Assembly (NCBI GenBank): GCA_036936625.1
Contig: JAUPFT010000024.1
Location: 38,230,455 to 38,294,454 of the forward strand
Direction of reading: 5' to 3'
DNA: 64,000 nt
DNA from: Parnassius smintheus behrii
Taxonomy: Eukaryota; Arthropoda; Insecta; Lepidoptera; Papilionidae
Part shown: one piece after another, positions 1 to 12,129 of the stretch
Layout of the letters: each line of letters opens with the position of its first letter
Position numbering within the stretch: position 1 is the first letter of the stretch
Translations under genes and position numbers: made by a program
The notes under the pieces: model-generated
Databases searched by the model: none
The model's input: the letters and a program-made list of their open reading frames with translations, nothing else
Told to the model about the DNA's origin: nothing

Positions 1-54
1 GTCGACTGACATCTCGGTCGAAGTTGGACTTACCTAGTCGGACTATGCCGGTAT

Positions 55-500
55 AGGTGTGATATGGACGTTACATCATGATCTTTGTTTTGTCCATGTT
101 CACCTTAGACCTATCCGTTGGGATGCACTATTGTGGTTATTGACCATAGTGCTTAGTTCTTCTAGCGATTTTGCCATAACGGCTATATCATCGGCAAACG
201 GTGAAGGTGAGTAATGAACTCGCCATTGATGTTAATTCCGTATCCTCACCAATCCAGTAGCTTGAAAACGCCTTCCAAGTAAGCAATGAAGAGTTTCGGG
301 GATATAACGTCGCCCTATTTTTTACACTTCTGTGCAGTTGGTTTTGTACTCTGGTTCTGCACCGGGATAGCCATCGTAACCCCTACTGTACAAACACTTC
401 AGCACTTCAATATACTGACAGTCAACACCAGAGACACCGCTCAAGAGACTATAGCATTGCCCAAATATCGTCTGAAATAAAGGCTTTCTCATAGTCCACG
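55..500 (-). mobile_element. decayed RTE-type LINE reverse transcriptase fragment
   Basis: Read on the minus strand, this stretch gives broken pieces of a reverse transcriptase: a VDYEKAF block near 500, a receding middle part full of stops, then FADDIAVMAKSLEEL near 205-160 and NMDKTKIM near 90. FADD is the catalytic aspartate box, and the wording is typical of RTE-clade LINEs in Lepidoptera. There are many in-frame stops and at least two frame changes, so it is a dead copy. Confidence 0.75.
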
Positions 501-509
501 CGAGGAAAG

Positions 510-1600
510 TGGCAGATTTTACTTTTCGGTTTTCAATCTGCCACTTTGTCTTACCGACGATGGCAATTGCAGAAATCGATCAACTAGGGGCCTGTAGCGT
601 AGCGTATGCCACACAATATAGGATGAAGTCCACGAGAATAGTGGAGAAGCACTTGCTGTTTCCCTTGATGTATCGAAGGTCTTTGACAGAGTTTGACACA
701 GTATCCTTTTGGACAAGCTTTTAGCGTACGGCGTATCCCCTGACCTGATTATTTAGGTGAAGGACTTTTTAAGTGAACTATCTACCCGAGTCGTCGTCGA
801 TGGCTGCTCGTCCGGTCCTATTGCGGCAAACGCTGGAGTTCTTAAGGGGTCCGCTTTCTCCGCAACTCTTTTCCTGTTGCATATTAATGATGTACTTATG
901 CCCGACATCTACACGACGACAGCACAATTATGTAAAGGTACCAGCCATATGCTCGGCCCACCCGGGACCAAATCCAGCCCGAAAGAGAAGCGAAAGTTAA
1001 GCGTGCGATCGATCCGAATGGGACTCCCGGGAGATTCAACGCTTCTAAAACACAAGCGTGTCTTTTCACCGCTATAAGGAACCCGATTACTTTAGGATTT
1101 TCCTACTTTCCGGCATGTATCTTTGGCCTCTCCAATCTCCCTCATTGGAACTGACCGTCCGCAGTTGCTAGTGATTGAATTTTCTCCGAACCTCCAATAA
1201 GGACGGTTCATTGAGCCCAGGGTTAAAGCAGCCGCAAGGAAACTACGTGTCCTTGCAAGAGTACGTGCATGTCACAAAATGCCACCTAGCAACGCTGTAC
1301 TCAGTTGTTAGACGTGCTAAGAGGCTCATTGGTAACTTTAATTTGGTTGAAACAGTGCAGAGTAACCACAACCTCTCGGTATTCTATAGGATGCATTTCG
1401 GTGAGTGTGTGTAGGAATTTCGTGCTTCAATTTCTCCTTTCTTTTCACCAGGCGGTCCTCATCCCTTTGTTATCGATATCCCACGCATTAGAACCGAACT
1501 GTTTGCTTGTCCTTTGGAATGCGTACAGCAAAGAGGTGGAATAATTTATCAGTGTCTATCTTTCCGTCTTAATAAAATCTGGGTATCTTCAAGGCAAGAG
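510..1600 (+). mobile_element. 3' half of a decayed CR1/jockey-like LINE
   Basis: The plus-strand frames give, in order, ALAVSLDVSKVFD (RT block with catalytic Asp, near 655-700), VKDFLSELSTRVVVDG, a degenerate GVPQGS-like box, FLLHINDVL, and further on FYRMHFGECV and DIPRIRTE, which match the conserved C-terminal tail of this LINE group. Frames switch at about 715, 760, 1080 and 1400, with stops between. It lies directly against, and opposite to, the RTE fragment on its left. Confidence 0.7.
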
Positions 1601-2109
1601 CGAATAGGTTTTTGTTACTCTAGAAAAGTGCGATTTACCATTTAGTGCTGCATCACTATTTACCATCAGGTGGAATTGTAGTTAAGCACTGGCTTTAAGT
1701 TAAAAATAATTGTTAACCGATTTTCACAATTAACTTATTAAATGTGCCTCAATTGCCACAAGCAACCAATTTTTACAACAATCTAATGATGTATGCATAT
1801 ACCTATGTATTCTTCCAGTTTATACTCGTGATGTATGTGTAAGTCAAATGATGTATGCGTGGAATCTTTCTTAAACTTACAATTATGCAATACATAAAGT
1901 GGGATACCCCGAGAGCTCGCTCCACAACAGAAGTCTTGTAGCGAAAATATGAATGAGAAAGCGATAAAGTGGCAAGGATTTTATTACCTACTGGATACGT
2001 TCTAAAACTGACTGGGTGATATCTTTACTAACAAATGTATTAAAATTTTGATACATTTTTTTATTTCACTTGAGTATGTACATTACCTACCTTAAATTAA
2101 ATGTTGTAA
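1601..2109. other. AT-rich intergenic stretch
   Basis: I see no coding frame, RNA gene or clear repeat here; it separates the LINE remnants from the MITE. Confidence 0.5.
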
Positions 2110-2510
2110 AAGGGTATGTTTCAAAATGGAACCCAGTGTACTGTCCAATGCAAATGACGTCATAAATCGACGCTGTACTGGTGATTCGTTCCAAAACATA
2201 GTACAGTATATGACGTCATACATTTGCGCCATATTGGCAAAGTGTTGGCGATTATTTTGTCATTTTGTGCTCCAAAAATCATTGTAATCCTCCTAGTGGA
2301 GATACCAGCAATTATTCTATAATTTTTCGTATTTGAATAAATAAAAACAAATTCTGGCATGTTTCATTCAGCGCACACACAATTAAAATTTGTTTTGTTA
2401 TGGCCGGATATCCGACACAATATGGCGGCGGCATGATAGTACAATATAGTGTCAATTGATGACGTGATTTGTATTCGGGAGTATACTGAAAACGTTTCGG
2501 AACATACCCT
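2110..2510. mobile_element. MITE-like element with inverted ends
   Basis: The left end (aagggtatgtttcaaaa) and the right end (cggaacatacccttaa) are inverted copies. Both are flanked by TAA, a target-site form used by PIF/Harbinger elements. Internal parts hold two CRE-like tgacgtca words (2155-2162 and 2211-2218), which pair in a partial stem. No transposase is present. The exact edges are uncertain by one base. Confidence 0.55.
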
Positions 2511-2912
2511 TAATAAATATTGAGATTCTCTAGTGCTCATGGCCCTCTCGGGGTGGGCGGCGCCTTCTATCTGGGGGCCCGTGGCATTTTGTCCGGCTGG
2601 CCACCCTATTGTTACGCCACTGATTAAGATCCAATATCGATAAAGACTACAGAATTATAATCACTTTCCTAATATTTATTAATGTTTTAAAAAATTCTAT
2701 CAATTCTTTTTGCTTTTGATTTATTGATGTTTTATGTTTAGGTTTAATTTAGTTATGTGTTAGGTTTTTCGATTGATTTATTAAAAGATTAATACTAATA
2801 GTTGTCCAATGGCATGTTTGTGTGGATTATATTTCTAAATGTTAATTTTGTATGCACTGTCTGTCGATACAAATCACCTGACTGCACTCACAAATCTAAC
2901 ATACGCTTGCAG
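2511..2912. other. upstream intron or intergenic sequence before the plus-strand gene
   Basis: This is AT-rich and has no clear feature, apart from the pyrimidine tract and AG (2911-2912) that I take as the acceptor of the next exon. Any promoter or earlier exons of the gene are not recognisable here. Confidence 0.4.
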
Positions 2913-4976
2913 AGAACGCAACTCACCGCGGAAAACTAAAAACGCCTCGCGCTACAGCGGCCTCCATCACCCGGTCATTTCCGACCCGGATAAAAACACC
3001 CGGCTAACGTGGCACGGGAAGGACGGCCATTCCACTTTGATAAAAATAGACTGGCCCGTTGAGAATTCGTCAGTCAGTAACTTGACAACGAGCACCATTA
3101 ACTCTAGTCCACTCACTCCCGTCACGCCCGTATATGATCCTCTCGAAAGTGACTCTGAAGTCAGCGAGAACAAACACACGATCAAAATAAAAACCACCGA
3201 TTGCGATAACTGCGACGAAGAGAAATGTCTGAAGTGCGAACTCAAAGCGACAGACTATGAAAACATGAAAGTGAGCCACGATTTCTCAGAAAGCAACTTG
3301 CACGATAGCTTAGAAGCTAGTCCAGTACACTCGATCGACATCAGCTATCAGAATCTTAACAGGCTGTCAGCTGTCTCAACGTCTTCCAACTCTGAGCAGA
3401 ATTCGGAGAAAAAGAAAGAAAATGAGTTGATAAAAGTGATGACGTCATCACACGAAAGTTCATCAAGTTACTCCAATGTGAGTTTAACCAAACAAGGGGA
3501 CGAACTTTACGAATTCTTCAATTTCACAAGGCCTAACTACATAAACCTACAGTCTTCGAGTACGTCTAAAAGTTCCCCCGGATCGCCATTAAAAAGTCCG
3601 TTAAAATCCACTATAAGCATCACATTTCGTTCACCTACTAAATCAAAAACTCTAGACTACGAACCTATAGACAATATGGATACACCTACAAATGAAAGGG
3701 ATTCGGTTTATGAGGACATTGATTTGGAAAAGAACTTGTCTATAGTCGAAGAGGCTCCAGTACCCGAAACGGATGCCTGCTTGCCCACGCAACAAGCTTG
3801 TCAGCCTAAAGACTTCAGTGAAGACTTAATAATACTCGAAACCCCCACTGAATCAACGGAAGTTGATGATAATGTAGATGTATATAGTCAAGTTAAGTTC
3901 TTTAAGAAGAGCATAGAAGAAGTCAATGCTATGATTCTAGAGTCACCTGAAAAAGAAAGACACTATGAAAACGTATCATTCTCGGATACGAATGATAAGG
4001 AATATGAGAATATTAACGTTGATACTCTTAAAATCTGTGATAAAGTAGATATAAGTGATGTAGATGCAGATAAAAGTTATCAAGGAGGGGAATCTGAAAC
4101 AGTTGAACGCGATAATGGCAACGTAATAAAACCCGAACTCGTGTCAAAGAATCTCAATGTCAGAGAACTGGCCATACGTTTCGAAAGTCCTACCGAGCAA
4201 AAAGGTCCTTTCACGTTTGAAAAATACAAAACTGAAATTAAATACCCAACATTAGAAAGAAAAGAAGAAGACAAAAAAACACAAACAGACAGAGAAAAGG
4301 ACGTCACTGTAAAATTACCTCCATCTGTATCCCCACAAACTTACAAACTTTCGAAAAATTCAGCACGATCATTAGACGAAAATGCGTTCATTAAGGAATT
4401 TGGTAACGAAACTAATGACAGGCGTAAAAGTTTAGAAGTTAAAGATGCAAATAAGCAGAGAAAAAATCTCCCTGATATGAATCTTAATACGGAAGAACAA
4501 GACACAAAGGTCGATAGCGTAACACCAACGACAGAAAACAAAATATCACTGGTGCAAAGGTTTGAAATCAAGAAACCAGATTTGAAAAGTCTAATAGGAA
4601 TAGACACCGAGAAAAAATTAAGTCGTGAAAGGATAGAGAAATATAAAGAGGAACGCAGAAACTTTTTGCGTGAAAAATACAGTTCTCAGTCCTTTAGAAG
4701 TAACCCGGAGCAGTTGACGCGAATAAAAATTAAGAAAGATCCAGAAGATAGAACAGAAATATGCGAAAGACTGCAAGAAGATTTACCGAAATTCGAGCGC
4801 CGTAACACAGTAGACTTGGGCCAAAGGATGAGATTTTCGCTAGCTAGAAGCACCAACAACTTGGACACAATTCCGTCACCTGTTAGCCCCGTTCAAGACC
4901 TGGACTGTTCCTCAAATTTAGAGTATACCAGAAAGAGCGATGACAGTAAGAGGGACAGCATACGTCGAGATGAAAG
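2913..4976 (+). CDS. large exon of a supervillin-like cytoskeletal protein (candidate)
   Basis: The open frame runs from 2839, but coding character starts at about 2913, just after a good acceptor (acgcttgcag), so I take 2913 as the exon start. The first codons come from an unseen upstream exon. The exon ends at 4976 before gtgcgt. About 688 residues are low-complexity and Ser/Thr/Glu/Lys-rich, with repeated tyrosine motifs (DYENM, VYEDI, HYENV, EYENI, DYEPI) that could be phosphorylation sites. Near the C-terminal end, RERIEKYKEERRNFLREKY resembles the ERIxxYKxERRxxLxEKY motif of supervillin, an actin- and myosin-binding membrane-skeleton protein. It is followed by a VDLGQRMRFSLARSTNNL block. 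No gelsolin or headpiece domain is seen. The family name is inferred from one motif; reality as a coding exon is much surer than the name. Confidence 0.8.
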
Positions 4977-5241
4977 GTGCGTATATGTATTTTGATTTTG
5001 TTTTATGTAAAGTTTATCGTGCGTGTGATAGTTTGTTTCATATTTTCAACCATTTCATTGCAGTTGTGATAAGTGTTGTCATAACGAAAGACTTCAATGT
5101 TTACTACTAGACGGGCATTACGGCACTAAAGCATTGCGCACTAATTTACACTCAATTCTTCGTAAACTCCTTATACGGATGTCGATTCTTTCCGAAAAAA
5201 TCATCATTTTTAAATCGATTGAAATCGAAATCTGGTGAATC

Positions 5242-5286
5242 GATTCACATAAAATCGAGGTCTAAGACCTCGATTTTATGTGAATC
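5242..5286. repeat. perfect palindrome, 22 bp arms
   Basis: Left arm 5242-5263 (gattcacataaaatcgaggt, then ct) is the exact reverse complement of 5265-5286, with one base between. It sits in an intronic stretch rich in atcga words. Confidence 0.9.
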
Positions 5287-5654
5287 AATTAATTTTAAAT
5301 TTCTCAAAAATCGATCTTTTTTCGATTTGCTTTCACATTCGTAAAAGGTACATATTACAAACGTAACTTATTTTTCGTTTCTTTAATCCATTAAGAAGAG
5401 GCGAAAGAAACAAAACACATAGTAGTTTTGCTAGTTTTTGAATAGAAAATCTGCGCTCCTTACGAGTTTGGGTACATCCAACTAATTATAATTAATTTTA
5501 TAGTTCTTACGAAAACAGTAAAAGATTCGATGTCGATTTTGTACGGTGAAATATTGGTTCACTGGATCTATTCTCTTCTATATATCGATTAAAAAATCGA
5601 ACTTTTTGGGCCAATAATGGGATTCTTCAATTAGTCGATCTCATATCGACATGC

Positions 5655-5965
5655 CTACTTCTTTAGTCGACTGCGAACATGCGAGAAGACTAGTTCTTGG
5701 TTTTGTAATCCGCGACCGTTGTTTTCGACAACTTAACACGGATTTTTTTAATGTGACAAGACGATGCTGTCGCTGTGCGCTCTTTGTCGACGTGATTTGA
5801 ATTATAATTCAGATAGATATAACTTTATGTCGTATTTGCCGAAACGAGTAACTGTCGTAAATGAAAATACAACCGCGTGGGGCATATTTACCGTGACAGC
5901 GAGCCGCCCAGCCGGCACCCGCGCACCCACAGCTGTCACACAGTGTTTGTTCTGAACTGCCGCTC
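5655..5965 (+). repeat. unclassified dispersed repeat, copy 1
   Basis: It shares an ordered series of words (tctttagtcga, ccgcgaacgtt-like, gtcgacgtgatttgaa, agtaactgtcgtaaat, aaatacaaccgcgtgg, ctgtcaca) with 21610-21930 in the same orientation. No coding frame is shared. It is probably a non-autonomous transposon of unknown class. Confidence 0.65.
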
Positions 5966-6369
5966 TAGCAGTACACACAAGTCTTTGTTAATGACCATTT
6001 AATTATACGGAGGTGTAATTTGACGCAAACTCTCTCATTTCCAGTAACAATTAATCCTTTCTGTTTTTTATATTTAACCAAATTTTCTTCACGATTTCTA
6101 TAAAAGTAAACATATTGTGTGATTGTAAGTAATTAATTTAAAAGCTGAATTGTATAAATAAATGTAATATTAATAGAATTTATTTCAAGTCTTAATATAT
6201 AAGATAAAAACTCGATTAAAATGTTATTAATTGCAAAACAGTAAATTGGTATACTTATATAATATTTATATAATGGTATGAATATATATGAAGTCATAGT
6301 TTTATAATCAAATAACCATCTTATTGACCGTGTTGTAGCGAAAGGCGGTGTTAACCATGTAGTAAATGT

Positions 6370-6490
6370 CCACTACCCCTGGTCGACCCGCAGGTGGCGA
6401 AGAGGCGACAGAGGGAAACATTAGGCAGCAGCTGCAACTACTAGAAAATAAAAAAATGCTGTCATTATGCCGCTTGCCTGGCGTGGTAAC
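6370..6490 (-). mobile_element. LINE 3' tail fragment (gtcgtaagaggcgac family)
   Basis: It matches, in pieces, the sequences at 18080-18295, 44880-45080 and 61290-61480 (gaggcgacagagggaaac, gcagcagctgc, tgcctggcgtggtaactatgg). This motif series is a common lepidopteran non-LTR retrotransposon tail. Confidence 0.5.
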
Positions 6491-6498
6491 TATGGCAA

Positions 6499-6746
6499 TT
6501 TTTTTTAATAGAATAAGGGTGACAAACGAGCACACAGTCAACCTGATGGTAAGCCCATAGACATCTACATGTGCCCTCGATTATAAAACCAAATGCAGAT
6601 GCGTTATCATCGGTGAGGACTAAGATGGAATGCCTTGTTTCCAGTAAAAAGGGTCTCCGGTTCTCTACACCCACCATACAAAATACAGCAGCATTAAGCT
6701 ACTATTTCACGCTGGTATTCTGTGAGAGCGTGGTCCTTGACCGGTA
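6499..6746 (-). mobile_element. family A short retroelement copy
   Basis: Minus-strand order: gaccac..ctctcacagaatacc, tagcttaatgctgctg, gtgtagagaaccggagaccc, ggaaacaaggcattcc, gcatctgcatttgg, then a gtgctcgtttgtcaccc..tattctatt tail with A-run. The same layout recurs at least ten times in this window. The A-rich tail points to retrotransposition. No open frame. Confidence 0.75.
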
Positions 6747-6782
6747 AATATTGTCCTTAGGAGGCCATTTATAGGGATGTTT

Positions 6783-7052
6783 TATGGAATAAGGGTAGCA
6801 AATGAGCACAAAATCTACTTGAGGATAAATGGATACTTGTGACTCATAAATATCTACATTTACTGTCGATTGAGAAACAAAATGAAGACGCGTTTCCACC
6901 CCCTGGACTAAGATGGAATGCCTAGTTTCCAGTTAAAACGGTGTCCGGTTCTCGACACCGGACACCGTTATCACTAGGCTCACCATATGAAAAACAGCAG
7001 TATTAAGCAACTATTTTACGCTGGTATTCTGTGTGAATGTAGTTCTCATGCA
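6783..7052 (-). mobile_element. family A short retroelement copy with internal hairpin
   Basis: This is a second, more decayed copy of the same layout. At 6938-6967 it carries a hairpin (acggtgtccggt..acaccggacaccgt) that other copies lack, formed by an inverted duplication of the gtgtccggttctc segment. Confidence 0.7.
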
Positions 7053-7171
7053 CATAGGCGGATATTCAGTAGTGAAATTTGATAGAATTAAAGGGGTAGT
7101 AAATTCAAATAATATGACATATCTATTTATTATAATTTGGTGTTAACTGTAAATAATTATGTAATTTGCAG

Positions 7172-7253
7172 AAAAGAGAAAGTTTCACCTTCGTACAACA
7201 TACGCGACATGGCCGCCATGTTCGAGCAGAAGTCGCAAAACAGTAATGGTTGA
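7172..7253 (+). CDS. terminal exon of the supervillin-like gene
   Basis: Acceptor gtaatttgcag precedes 7172. The previous exon ends in two bases (AG) and this exon gives A, restoring an Arg codon. The frame then reads KEKVSPSYNIRDMAAMFEQ followed by KSQNSNG and TGA (7251-7253). Joining in phase gives a continuous product. The stop could mark a short isoform: a weaker donor (a|gtaatg) at about 7241 would remove it. A possible polyadenylation signal (aataaa) is at 7965-7970. Confidence 0.7.
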
Positions 7254-9926
7254 CCCCCGACACACGAATCGAGGTTGTACTAAATAGACATCTTCAGTGG
7301 CAAAGGACGGAGACGTAGCTAGAAAACCCTTAAATATGGATCTGAAAATTCAAGGTTTGAGTCACGTTCGAGTTTCGGAACACGTGCAGTTAGTGTATAG
7401 TGAGGAAAATCTAGTATTTAACCAAGAGAGGGCTTTGTCCTACTTTCGAGTTTATTATGTGGGGACCACACTGCGGCTTTATGGTTTCGATGTAGCTCGA
7501 ATAACATTTATTTATTAAAATGTTCTTAAAGTAAATAATAGTAAGAATAGTGATAGTTCCCAGGGGACACGCGCTAACCACGCAAAAACTTTATCTAACT
7601 TTATATAATATTTATGTACATTTTTCTAGCTACGTCTTTGTAGAAAATGTTCAAAAGTGATAATATTTGTGCTTGCGAAAACATGTAAACGCTTATAAAA
7701 TATACCCGAGCTCTCACATTTATAGATTATTATATTCTACAACAGTTTGCTTTAGTTTGGAATCGGTACTCGGTCAATGTCATTTCAACTTTATTAATTT
7801 AACTTAAGGTACAAAATTATTTTAATTAATGTTATAAAAGATTTTGTGTATTTCTTTTGTGATTACCGAGCATATTAATGCAATGGAAAGTTACGTACCC
7901 CGTTACATTTCAAAATATTTTTGGTTATTTGTTGAAAATGAAATTTTTTGTCTTCCCGACGACTAATAAATATATGATAATAATATACAATTTAGGGTAT
8001 AGGACATGAATAATATTTAAACGTATTTCCATTTCGCTCTTTCGGATTTGTCTATGAATAGAAAATTTAAAATCATCTATTGTCGAAAAATATTTAGGAA
8101 TTTTGTGACATTTAAAAATAATGACTTTCAGCTATTACATTGTTAAGTTAATTTTATTTGGAATTAAAATTTAGTTCATATTAAAGGAAGTTAAAAAATA
8201 ATTACAGAATGCGGTAGGAAAGACCATATTTCGATAGCACCAAAGTAATCATGTAATGCAGACTATTAATATAGTTGTTTTGTATTGTCATATAAGACTT
8301 ATGAGGCAATCAGAGTCATTTTAGCCTAATACTTTTTAAATACTGAGAAGGTTCTAGAACAGGGAGTGAAGTGGGCACCATTAATTTTGTTGTTTGTTGT
8401 GAAATAAGTTGTACGACTAAGCATTGCGGTATTTCTAGTTTTTTATTTAATTATAAAGTTACAATGTAAATAGGAAATTTATGCGTATTGCACCTAGTAT
8501 GTATTAAATGAATAGCACGTTCACAATTTGTAAATAATTTGTTTTCTATAGAAATTGGCGCTTGTCGACTGCTTAAAATTTTTTTTCGAGATTTTTTATT
8601 TAAAACATGTTTAAAAAATATTAAAATTAAAAACCACGCTATCAAAAGCTTACAGTCTCATAAATATAGTCTTGGTAATCCAAAACTACTTCATCTACAA
8701 AAATTTTACTTCGACTATATTCGATGATTGAATTGCTGTTAAATCAAAAAATCAAAATGTGTAAATTTAGTTAGATATGACATTTAATTAATATGTTGAC
8801 AAATTGGATGACAGCTGTCAAAATGACAATATTTCATTGATAGGCAGCGTTATGTCGACAAGCGTACCAAGTTGGTTGTCAAATATAAGTTGTTATAATT
8901 ATTTATTTATTATTGTAGTCTCAAGATCTAATAATCTCTCATCACACATACTCACACACTTAGTATTATTATTTTTATAAAATATTGATTATGCACGTTT
9001 TCTTTTGTTGACCGTACTTTTTGTTGATTTCTTATGACCTATGTATTGTGAAAGGAGTAAGCTATAACAGTTTATTATGTTAAGTAAACATTAATAATTA
9101 TGAATTAAATATAATTGATATTAAATTCGCGACATTGTGGTAAAATGCTAATTTAGTTACTGGCAAGTCGATTAAAAAAGGTTACGACGAAGGGATATAT
9201 AAACTTTTTGAAAGAATTTAGAACGCGTAAAACATCTCAAACGTTAACAAAAATGAATATTTTGTTCACTCGGTTGCAATCGATTAGCAAGTATTTCTTA
9301 ATGTTTCTGCGGGATTTAAAATCACGCTATTGGTGAAATTTGAGTTCTTAGATTAGTCTAACTTTAAAATATCGACATTTTTTAAATATTAATTACATCA
9401 TCTCATTAAAACATACAAAAAACAATTTTAAAAACTCGTACAATCCTTTAAATACATGAAAAGTTTGAAAATTTGAAGCATCGCTGTAGGAATCTTGCAT
9501 GTGTTGCCGTGTGTAAAAGAGCAGTAACAAATGCATTTATTACTATATTTTTGTATGCGATATTTAAATGTGCTCTCTAGAGTTAGACATTCTGATGACT
9601 TGTTGGGTTTGAATGATTAATTACCTATATAATTTAAAACTCAATTTGCATTTAGCTAATATCTGGTTTGTCTGATACCGCATTTTATTTCTATAGGCAT
9701 TAAAATAAAAAAATATTCGACCCAATGACGATGTAACTGTAAAATATATTTTTATGTATAAACAAGTGAAAATGCATTTTAATTAAATGAACACAAGTGG
9801 ACAATAATCATTGAATTGAATTTGTTAGATATTCAATATTTAAAAGTGAATTAGGATTCTGCTTAAACGTCTGCAAGGAAAAAATATTGTGACGAGGACG
9901 GCGTATTGACGCGATATAATGAAAAG
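7254..9926. other. 3' untranslated region and AT-rich intergenic DNA
   Basis: This holds the likely 3' UTR (aataaa at 7965) and long AT-rich DNA. Short frames near 7297-7518 and 8451-8727 have no coding signature. I see no RNA gene or recognisable transposon. Confidence 0.5.
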
Positions 9927-10061
9927 ATGAGAAGCTCCGCCAAGGTGAAGAGGTTCTTTAAGTTTGCGGCCATTGACAGTAAGAACTTGGCTTGGCTGTA
10001 CTGCCAAATGACAATTCATTTATGCGAAACAAGACTATTGTTTCGCATAAATGAATTTTAA
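9927..10061 (+). other. short open frame, possibly a BED-like or first-exon remnant
   Basis: Codons from 9927 give MRSSAKVKRFFKFAAIDSKN and on to a stop at 10059-10061, 44 residues in all. The start has the look of a basic, aromatic domain edge (a BED finger start is one option), and a donor-like a|gtaaga follows GCCATTGAC at 9978. Downstream codons run through the 10013-10057 inverted repeat, so only the first 17 residues are plausible coding. Function unknown. Confidence 0.25.
10013..10057. repeat. inverted repeat, 20 bp arms
   Basis: aattcatttatgcgaaacaa (10013-10032) pairs exactly with ttgtttcgcataaatgaatt (10038-10057) across a 5 base loop. Confidence 0.9.
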
Positions 10062-11410
10062 TGACATCCATTTTGCATATATCGAGCTTATTCGATCAGT
10101 TTTAGACTAACTAAAAACACTTTACTGAAACGAAGAAATTAAAAAACAAAGAAATAGTCTTCTTGCCCGCTCGCAGCTGTCCAAAGGAGTTATGGAGAAT
10201 TTACCGCAAATTAGAGCTAAATTTATAAAGGCCGTAGAGCCCATCTAGAAGTATGGTAAAAGAAAATAGTGTTCGGACTATTGTTTTAACTTCTTTCGCG
10301 AAAATACGTCGTCCATGTACTTTATTGTATTCAAAGGATTAGTAATAAAGAATTTTAAAACAAGTACTTCCAAAAATAATTGTGCATTTTTCTATAATAC
10401 ATTTTACGAGGTAAGGTGGTCGAAAAAATAGTTAATAATGAATTTCAACACTATGGAAATTAAACATTATGGAAGCCATTTATAAATTGTATGAGTGACT
10501 TCTATTGGATGAGTAAAAATTTCAAAATTAAAATATTTTTTCGATTTCCTCATCTCTACAAATAACAGACTGTGACTCTGCCAAATGAATATCATGTAGA
10601 CTATTTCCCCCATTTTGTAAACCCCTTTTAAAACGTAATATTTATAATAACTACGAACTCTTGTAACATACCTAACTCATTGTATGCGATTTTCAGATTA
10701 AATATTTGTAACTGTATGTACCTTTGTAAAATATTATATTCCTAACTTGCACAGAAGCGGGACCGTGTTGGGATCATTTTAAGTATATTTTTAAAATATA
10801 ATACCACATCGTATTCATATTCTTACATTGTCATCCGAATTCGAGCTATATTCAAAATTTCAAGTCTAGCTCATCGGGAAGTTAGTTTAACATCGTTTAC
10901 TAAATTCCACCCGTACAGACATATACGAAAGTGAGTTAATAAAAACGTGGTAAATCAAGACGATTGAATAATGGGTTATTATGAGGTCAATCTGTGTTTA
11001 ATATCCGAAACTGTTTATCGATCTAAAAACGTCAGTTATTGCAGTGTCGATCTTTTTTTAATATATTGAAAAGTTGTCTAATATCTGGAGACAATAGAGT
11101 TGCCATATTTAAGCTATGTTACATATAAGTGGCCTTATTTTTCATGAAAGCTATAATTTTTTAAAAAGCACGGTCCTGAATACGGTCCCGTGTTACAATT
11201 GTAAAAATGAGCTTTAAGCGAATGTGGACGAAGTGTCGCCACAGCCCGGCTTGTGACGTAGTGTATCTGCGGAATAAGTGATTATACACAATAAAAAGTA
11301 TTATCAAGTATGAGCGGTGTTTATTTCTGCGCCATTTGCCCATTGAAAATAGAATAAAATAGAATAATTTTTTATTCAATATATATAACATGTAATTCTT
11401 ATTGAGTCAT
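10062..11410. other. AT-rich intergenic DNA
   Basis: No gene was recognised. The 11161-11391 minus frame has no family resemblance. Confidence 0.5.
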
Positions 11411-11413
11411 TTT

Positions 11414-11935
11414 TAGGGTTCCGTAGTCAACTAGGAACCCTTATAGTTTCGTCATGTCTGTCTGTCCGTCTGTCCGTCCTCGCTTAATCTCTGTGACCGT
11501 TAGCACTAGAAAGCTGAAATTTGGTACCAATATGTGTATCAATCACGCCGACAAAGTGGTAAAATAAAAATGTTTTATTAGGGTAGCCCCCCTATATGTA
11601 AAGTGGGAAGTGATTTTTTTTTAATTTCAACCCTAACGTGTGATATATTGTTGGAAAGGTATTTAAAAATGAATAGGGGTTTACTAAAATCATTTTTGAT
11701 AATGTCAATAATTTCGGAAATAATCGCTCCAAAAGTAAAAAATAATATGCCCCCCCCCCCCCTCTAACTTTTGAACCATAAGTTTAGGAAATATGAAAAA
11801 TATCTGAAAAGTAGAACTTTATAAGGACTTTATAGGAAAATCATTTTGAACTTGGATGGAAACAACAGTTTTTGTACAAACTCAAGTGGGACACTTATTG
11901 TGACGGACGGGAAACTATGGAACCCTACACTGAGC
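11414..11935 (+). mobile_element. gggttccgtag repeat with short inverted ends
   Basis: It starts with agggttccgtag and ends with ctatggaaccct, inverted copies of each other. Inside are the words gtctgtctgtccgtc and gaaagctgaaatttggtacc, known from an abundant lepidopteran repeat. It contains a C-run (11751-11762 and following). No transposase frame. Confidence 0.65.
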
Positions 11936-11954
11936 GTGACCCGACACGCTCTTG

Positions 11955-12045
11955 GCCGCTTTTATTACTTTTACCACTGGTTCGGAAGAAACTTCTGTCC
12001 CGGGAAAAACCAGCAAGGAATTCAGCGGGACATTTTTTTTTCAAA
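11955..12045 (+). repeat. short conserved repeat segment (also at 50690-50765)
   Basis: tcggaagaaacttctgtcc..gaaaaaccagcaagga..gcgggacattt closely matches 50700-50762 (tcggaagataccactgtcc..gaaagaaccagcaagaa..gtgggacattt). It is likely the tail module of a shared SINE or LINE family. Confidence 0.5.
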
Positions 12046-12129
12046 GTAAATCATACAATAAGAAAGCTTGTACAAACTATTTGCAAAATTTTATTTTAGA
12101 ATCATAAACGATCACATTTATCGACCATT

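Larger units (their letters stand above)
4977..7171 (+). other. intron of the supervillin-like gene
   Basis: It starts gtgcgtat (4977) and ends gtaatttgcag (7171). It contains a 22 bp-arm palindrome (5242-5286), an unclassified dispersed repeat (about 5655-5965) also found at 21610-21930, a LINE tail (6370-6490) and two family A repeats (6499-7052). Nothing coding was seen in the rest. Confidence 0.75.

Noticed and set aside
2839..2912. ATG at 2839 as the true start of the supervillin-like protein
   Set aside because: The first 25 codons look intronic, and a good acceptor precedes 2913, where coding character begins.
2967..4868. Several minus-strand frames of 60-92 codons
   Set aside because: They are antisense shadows of the supervillin-like exon.
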